The notes beneath the pieces are model-generated. The model was not told where the DNA came from. It worked only from the letters and a program-made list of their open reading frames with translations, and searched no databases. From contig CAJMEU010000030.1 in the NCBI GenBank assembly GCA_905212515.1, positions 1 through 23,210 of the forward strand: a stretch of 23,210 nt of DNA, read 5' to 3'. The DNA is from an uncultured Oscillospiraceae bacterium. Lineage in GTDB: Bacteria; Bacillota; Clostridia; Oscillospirales; Ruminococcaceae. A program made the translations under genes and the position numbers. Positions 20,173 through 23,210 of this stretch are shown here, one piece after another (the stretch's first letter is position 1; every line of letters begins with the position of its first letter).

Positions 20173-21516
20173 ATGCAGCATGAAATGAAAGACCTGCGGG
20201 AAATGCTGGACAAAAACAGTTTCCATGCCCTGCGCGCCGCCCTGTCCGGGATGAACGAGGTGGACGTGGCCCAATTCATGGAGACGCTGCCGGAACAAGG
20301 CGCGGCCTTAGTGTTCCGCATGCTGGACCGGGATAAAGCCAGCGACGTGTTCTCGGAACTGGAGGGCGGCACCCAGCAGCTGCTGGTAAAAGCCTTCAGC
20401 GACCAGGAGGTGACCGCCCTGGTGGAGGACCTGGCCGTGGACGACGCGGTGGACCTTTTGGAGGATATGCCGGCCAATGTGGTGAAGCGCATTTTGCAAA
20501 GCGCCACGCCCGACACCCGGGGACTGATCAACCAATTTTTAAAATACCCGGCCGATTCCGCCGGCAGCATCATGACCGCCGAATTCACCGACCTGCGGGC
20601 CGGTATGACGGTGGACCAGGCCATCGCCCACATCCGCGCCACCGGCGAGGACCGGGAGACCGTGTACACCTGTTATGTCATCAGCACCCATCGCCGGCTG
20701 CTGGGCGTGGTGAGCGTGCGCAGCCTGCTGCTGGCCCGCGATACCGACCTGGTGCAGGACCTGATGGAGCGGGACGTGATCCGCGTGACCACGGACACGG
20801 ACCAGGAACAGACGGCCCGCCTGCTGAACCGCTACAGCCTGCTGTCCATCCCCGTGGTGGACCGGGAGGAGCGGCTGGTGGGCATCGTGACCGTGGATGA
20901 CGCCACGGATATTCTGGAGGAAGAGGCCACCGAGGACTTCGAGCGCATGGCGGCCCTGGCACCCAGCGAGAAACCTTACCTCAAGACGGGCGTGTTCGAG
21001 CTGGCGCGCCACCGCATGGTGTGGCTGCTGGTGCTGATGGTGTCCGGCATGGTGACGGGCGGCATCCTGGGCCGGTACGAGGCTGCCTTTTCCGCCCTTC
21101 CCCTGCTGGTGACCTTCATCCCCATGCTGACGGACACGGGCGGCAATGCGGGCAGCCAGTCCAGCACGCTGGTCATCCGCGGCCTGGCCCTAAGCGAGGT
21201 GCGGCCGGCGGATTTTTTGGCTGTGCTGTGGAAGGAACTGCGCGTCAGCCTGCTGGTGGGCGTGGTGCTGGCGGCGGTGAATTACGTGCGCCTGGTGCTG
21301 ATGTATCCCGGCAGCCAGACGATGGCCCTGACCGTGGCCCTGACGCTGGTGTGCACGGTGATGACGGCCAAGACCATCGGCGGCGTGCTGCCCCTGGCGG
21401 CCAAAAAGCTGAACCTGGACCCCGCCATCATGGCCTCGCCCCTCATCACCACCATCGTGGACGCGGTATCGCTGGTGATCTATTTCGGCATCGCCCAGCA
21501 ATTGCTGCCGATTTGA
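20173..21516 (+). CDS. mgtE: Magnesium transporter MgtE
   Basis: 447 aa, homodimeric Mg2+ channel of the cytoplasmic membrane. Order: N-terminal MgtE_N superhelical domain (about residues 15-130, with repeats such as LEGGTQQLLVKAF and LLEDMPANVVKRIL), two CBS domains (about 135-255; MTAEFTDLRAGMTVDQAIAHI, then RLVGIVTVDDATDIL), a connecting helix, and the five-helix pore domain from about residue 278. The pore signature PMLTDTGGNAGSQSSTLVIRGLA is intact. In known MgtE the N and CBS domains close the pore at high Mg2+. ATG at 20173 follows AAAGGAG at 8 nt. Expression is probably attenuated through the leader ORF and terminator upstream. Confidence 0.96.
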   Translation: MQHEMKDLREMLDKNSFHALRAALSGMNEVDVAQFMETLPEQGAALVFRMLDRDKASDVFSELEGGTQQLLVKAFSDQEVTALVEDLAVDDAVDLLEDMPANVVKRILQSATPDTRGLINQFLKYPADSAGSIMTAEFTDLRAGMTVDQAIAHIRATGEDRETVYTCYVISTHRRLLGVVSVRSLLLARDTDLVQDLMERDVIRVTTDTDQEQTARLLNRYSLLSIPVVDREERLVGIVTVDDATDILEEEATEDFERMAALAPSEKPYLKTGVFELARHRMVWLLVLMVSGMVTGGILGRYEAAFSALPLLVTFIPMLTDTGGNAGSQSSTLVIRGLALSEVRPADFLAVLWKELRVSLLVGVVLAAVNYVRLVLMYPGSQTMALTVALTLVCTVMTAKTIGGVLPLAAKKLNLDPAIMASPLITTIVDAVSLVIYFGIAQQLLPI

Positions 21517-21535
21517 AAAAAATGGAATAAAATAA

Positions 21536-21582
21536 AAAGGTCACGTCCATACTGTGTGCATCGCAGAAAGGACGTGACCTTT
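21536..21582. terminator. Long hairpin between mgtE and spoIIR
   Basis: 13-bp perfect stem AAAGGTCACGTCC (21536-21548) with GGACGTGACCTTT (21570-21582), 21-nt loop. On the plus strand only T3 follows, directly before the spoIIR start. On the minus strand the stem is followed by a long T-rich tract (TTTTTATTTTATT), so it is a better terminator for leftward transcription. The right arm includes part of AAAGGA, the candidate spoIIR ribosome binding site. Confidence 0.65.
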
Positions 21583-21583
21583 G

Positions 21584-22207
21584 ATGGTTCTGTTTACTTA
21601 TTGGCGCCGGGCAAAATTGGCCCGCGCGAGCTTGATGGCCGGTGTGCTGCTGGCCTGCCTGGTGGCCGCCGTCAGCCCTATGCTGACCCAATATGCCGGG
21701 GTGCGCGCGGACACGCTGCGGCTGCACATCCTGGCCAATTCCGACAGCGAGGCGGACCAGGCCCTGAAACTGGCCGTGCGCGACGCCATCCTGGCCGCCG
21801 AAGGCCCGCTGTTCGGCCAGGCGGACACCAAGGAAGAGGCCCTGGCGGCCGCCCGGGCCGCGCTGCCCCTCATCGAGCAGACGGCGCGGGCCGAGATCGC
21901 CCGCCGCGGGTACGACTATCCCGTCACGGCCAAGGTGGAGAACCTGTATTTCGCCACCAAGGATTACGATGCGTTCACGCTGCCCGCCGGCCGCTACGAC
22001 GCCGTGCGGGTGGAGATCGGTGAGCACAAAGGCCGCAACTGGTTCTGCGTGTTGTTCCCGCCCCTGTGCGTGCCCGCCGCACTGGACGCCGACGACGGCC
22101 CCAGCTATGACGAGGATGAGGACGCGGCGGTGAAAACGCCTTACAAAATCAAGTTTGCCGCCGTGGAGGCCGTGGAACGGGTGCGGGAGTGGATGCGCGC
22201 AGACTGA
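21584..22207 (+). CDS. spoIIR: Stage II sporulation protein R
   Basis: SpoIIR is the forespore-made signal protein that triggers SpoIIGA to process pro-sigma-E in the mother cell. 207 aa. N-terminal membrane/signal segment (LARASLMAGVLLACLVAAV) after a basic start (YWRRAK), then the family signature RLHILANSDSEADQALKLAVRDAIL. Further along come FATKDYDAFTLPAGRYDAVRVEIG and the terminal WFCVLFPPLCVP motif, followed by an acidic patch and a helical tail. ATG at 21584 is used; a TTG one codon earlier (21581) is closer to the AAAGGA ribosome binding site and remains possible. The start codon lies immediately after a strong hairpin. Its presence shows that the organism belongs to an endospore-forming lineage. 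Confidence 0.95.
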   Translation: MVLFTYWRRAKLARASLMAGVLLACLVAAVSPMLTQYAGVRADTLRLHILANSDSEADQALKLAVRDAILAAEGPLFGQADTKEEALAAARAALPLIEQTARAEIARRGYDYPVTAKVENLYFATKDYDAFTLPAGRYDAVRVEIGEHKGRNWFCVLFPPLCVPAALDADDGPSYDEDEDAAVKTPYKIKFAAVEAVERVREWMRAD

Positions 22208-22496
22208 CCGGCGCCCGGGCCGCCTGGCGCCAGCGCTCGCGGGCGCGGCCGCAGTCATACATTTTCAGGGCCACGGCCTTCTGCATGGCCTCCCAGCTTC
22301 GCCAGATCTCCTCCAGGTCCGGATCCTCGAAGCCGGTGTCCAGGCGCCGCGCCACACGGGCCCGCGCCTCATAGGCGCGGCGATACCACTCGTCGCACCC
22401 GCCGCCGGGCGGGAAGGCGCACTCGGGCGCGGCGTCGGGGCCCGCCTGCCCCAACACCCGCGTGTAAACCGCTTCTTTTTCCTCACTGCCCGCCAT
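22149..22496 (-). CDS. Hypothetical protein, 115 aa, overlapping spoIIR tail-to-tail
   Basis: Soluble, mostly helical: EKEAVYTRVLGQAG, then CDEWYRRAYEARARVARRL, DPDLEEIWRSWEAMQKAVALKMYDCGR, and an Arg/Pro-rich tail that is the antisense of the spoIIR end. The core resembles short clostridial proteins with a R..AYELR..+..RL / DPDLE / ALKMYDYG pattern, which I recall only as uncharacterised. ATG at 22496 follows GAGGTGG. The last 59 bases overlap the spoIIR 3' end on the opposite strand. The codon bias is plausible and the helical core looks like real protein; the tail may be incidental. Function unknown. Confidence 0.6.
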   Translation of the reverse strand: MAGSEEKEAVYTRVLGQAGPDAAPECAFPPGGGCDEWYRRAYEARARVARRLDTGFEDPDLEEIWRSWEAMQKAVALKMYDCGRARERWRQAARAPVSLRASTPAPVPRPPRRQT

Positions 22497-22616
22497 ACTG
22501 CCACCTCATTTGCCCGTGCCATGCACACTATTGTGCGTATTTTTCCGCGGGCTATGTACGGCGGCCAGGGCAGAGGGGAGATTTGGGAAATTTTGCGTTA
22601 AAATTTTCACGAGCAC

Positions 22617-22645
22617 TTGCACAAACGACGTTTTTAGAGTACAAT
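22617..22645 (+). promoter_or_regulatory. Promoter of the gapdh gene
   Basis: -35 TTGCAC (22617-22622), 17 bp, -10 TACAAT (22640-22645). The leader of about 70 nt holds a small hairpin, GCCGCA (22675-22680) with TGCGGC (22684-22689), then TAAGGAGG as ribosome binding site. The stretch 22500-22616 otherwise shows only the ribosome binding site of the minus-strand gene. Confidence 0.7.
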
Positions 22646-22724
22646 AAACTCATGACAATAGGCAAATATGGCTTGCCGCACCGTGCGGCGGCCGCAGGCC
22701 TAACTATAAGGAGGATGTACTATT

Positions 22725-23210
22725 ATGGCAGTAAGAGTTGCAATCAATGGTTTTGGCCGCATCGGCCGCCTGGCGTTCCGCCAGATGTTTGGCGCTGAGG
22801 GCTATGAGATCGTTGCCATCAACGACCTGACCAGCCCCAAGATGCTGGCCCCCCTGCTGAAATACGACACCGCCCAGGGCCGTTATGAGGGCCACACGGT
22901 GGAGTCTGACGAGACGTCCATCACTGTGGACGGCCACAAGATCGAGATCCTGGCCGAGAAAGACCCCGCCCAGCTGCCCTGGGGCGAGATCGGTGTGGAC
23001 GTGGTGCTGGAGTGCACCGGTTTCTTCGCCGCCAAAGCCAAATCCCAGGCCCACATCGATGCGGGCGCCAAGAAAGTGGTCATCTCTGCCCCGGCCGGCA
23101 ATGATCTGCCCACCATCGTGTACAGCGTCAACGAGAACACCCTGACGCCGGAGGACACCATCATCTCCGCCGCGTCCTGCACCACCAACTGCCTGGCCCC
23201 CATGGCCAAG
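22725..23210 (+). CDS. gap: Glyceraldehyde-3-phosphate dehydrogenase, N-terminal part
   Basis: Type I GAPDH of glycolysis, oxidising glyceraldehyde-3-phosphate with NAD and phosphate. 162 residues are present; the gene continues past the right edge. The dinucleotide-binding GFGRIGR is at residues 9-15, AINDL marks the end of the second strand with the NAD-type Asp, and KYDTAQGRY, VLECTGFF and KKVVISAPA follow. The catalytic Cys152 lies in SAASCTTNCLAP. ATG at 22725 follows AAGGAGG. High similarity to classical Gap is clear; phosphorylating NAD-dependent activity is expected from the motif set. Confidence 0.97.
   Translation, partial: MAVRVAINGFGRIGRLAFRQMFGAEGYEIVAINDLTSPKMLAPLLKYDTAQGRYEGHTVESDETSITVDGHKIEILAEKDPAQLPWGEIGVDVVLECTGFFAAKAKSQAHIDAGAKKVVISAPAGNDLPTIVYSVNENTLTPEDTIISAASCTTNCLAPMAK

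Overview
The window is a gene-dense, GC-rich chromosomal segment of an endospore-forming Firmicute, most likely a high-GC clostridium (Oscillospiraceae-like; inference). The support is spoIIR, Gram-positive style AGGAGG ribosome binding sites, sigma-A type promoters with 17-bp spacers, PadR/permease-prefix and XRE gene pairs, and tsaE-tsaB, upp and rpiB in clostridial style. No tRNA, rRNA, CRISPR array, insertion sequence or phage gene was found. Both ends cut genes: GTP-type PEP carboxykinase on the left and glyceraldehyde-3-phosphate dehydrogenase on the right.

Layout. 1-960: end of pckG and two terminator hairpins. 967-1189 (minus): a compact unit with its own promoter, a structured leader and a 31-codon ORF. 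1316-3631: PadR-controlled operon (padR, a permease-prefix/FtsW-like membrane protein, and a frameshifted envelope protein gene), joined by ATGA overlaps. 3729-5063: consensus promoter, a leader with an intrinsic terminator, an ECF transporter S component and a SAM methyltransferase. 5071-9362 (minus): housekeeping run tsaE-tsaB-rpiB-upp, then a TolA-like coiled-coil membrane protein and an unknown protein. 9492-13299 (minus): DUF378 protein, a lipoprotein, two paralogous membrane proteins and an XRE regulator with a paired operator. 13508-14353: a second XRE regulator fused to a membrane domain. 14414-16060 (minus): PFL/UPF0210 protein and its ACT-domain partner. 16221-19889 (plus, divergent): Lrp regulator, aminotransferase, DUF362 ferredoxin-like protein, ispE. 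19905-21516: mgtE behind a leader ORF and terminator. 21584-22207: spoIIR, overlapped tail-to-tail by a small unknown gene. 22617-end: gapdh with its promoter.

The most interesting signals are regulatory and small. They are the mgtE leader peptide with attenuator (19905-20116), the promoter-leader-smORF-terminator unit (922-1189), the attenuated leader of the ECF transporter gene (3729-3868), the two spaced TGTCA-N8-TGACA operators over the XRE/membrane-protein promoter (13315-13378), and the frameshifted third gene of the PadR operon. I see no single large undescribed system such as a defence island or biosynthetic cluster.
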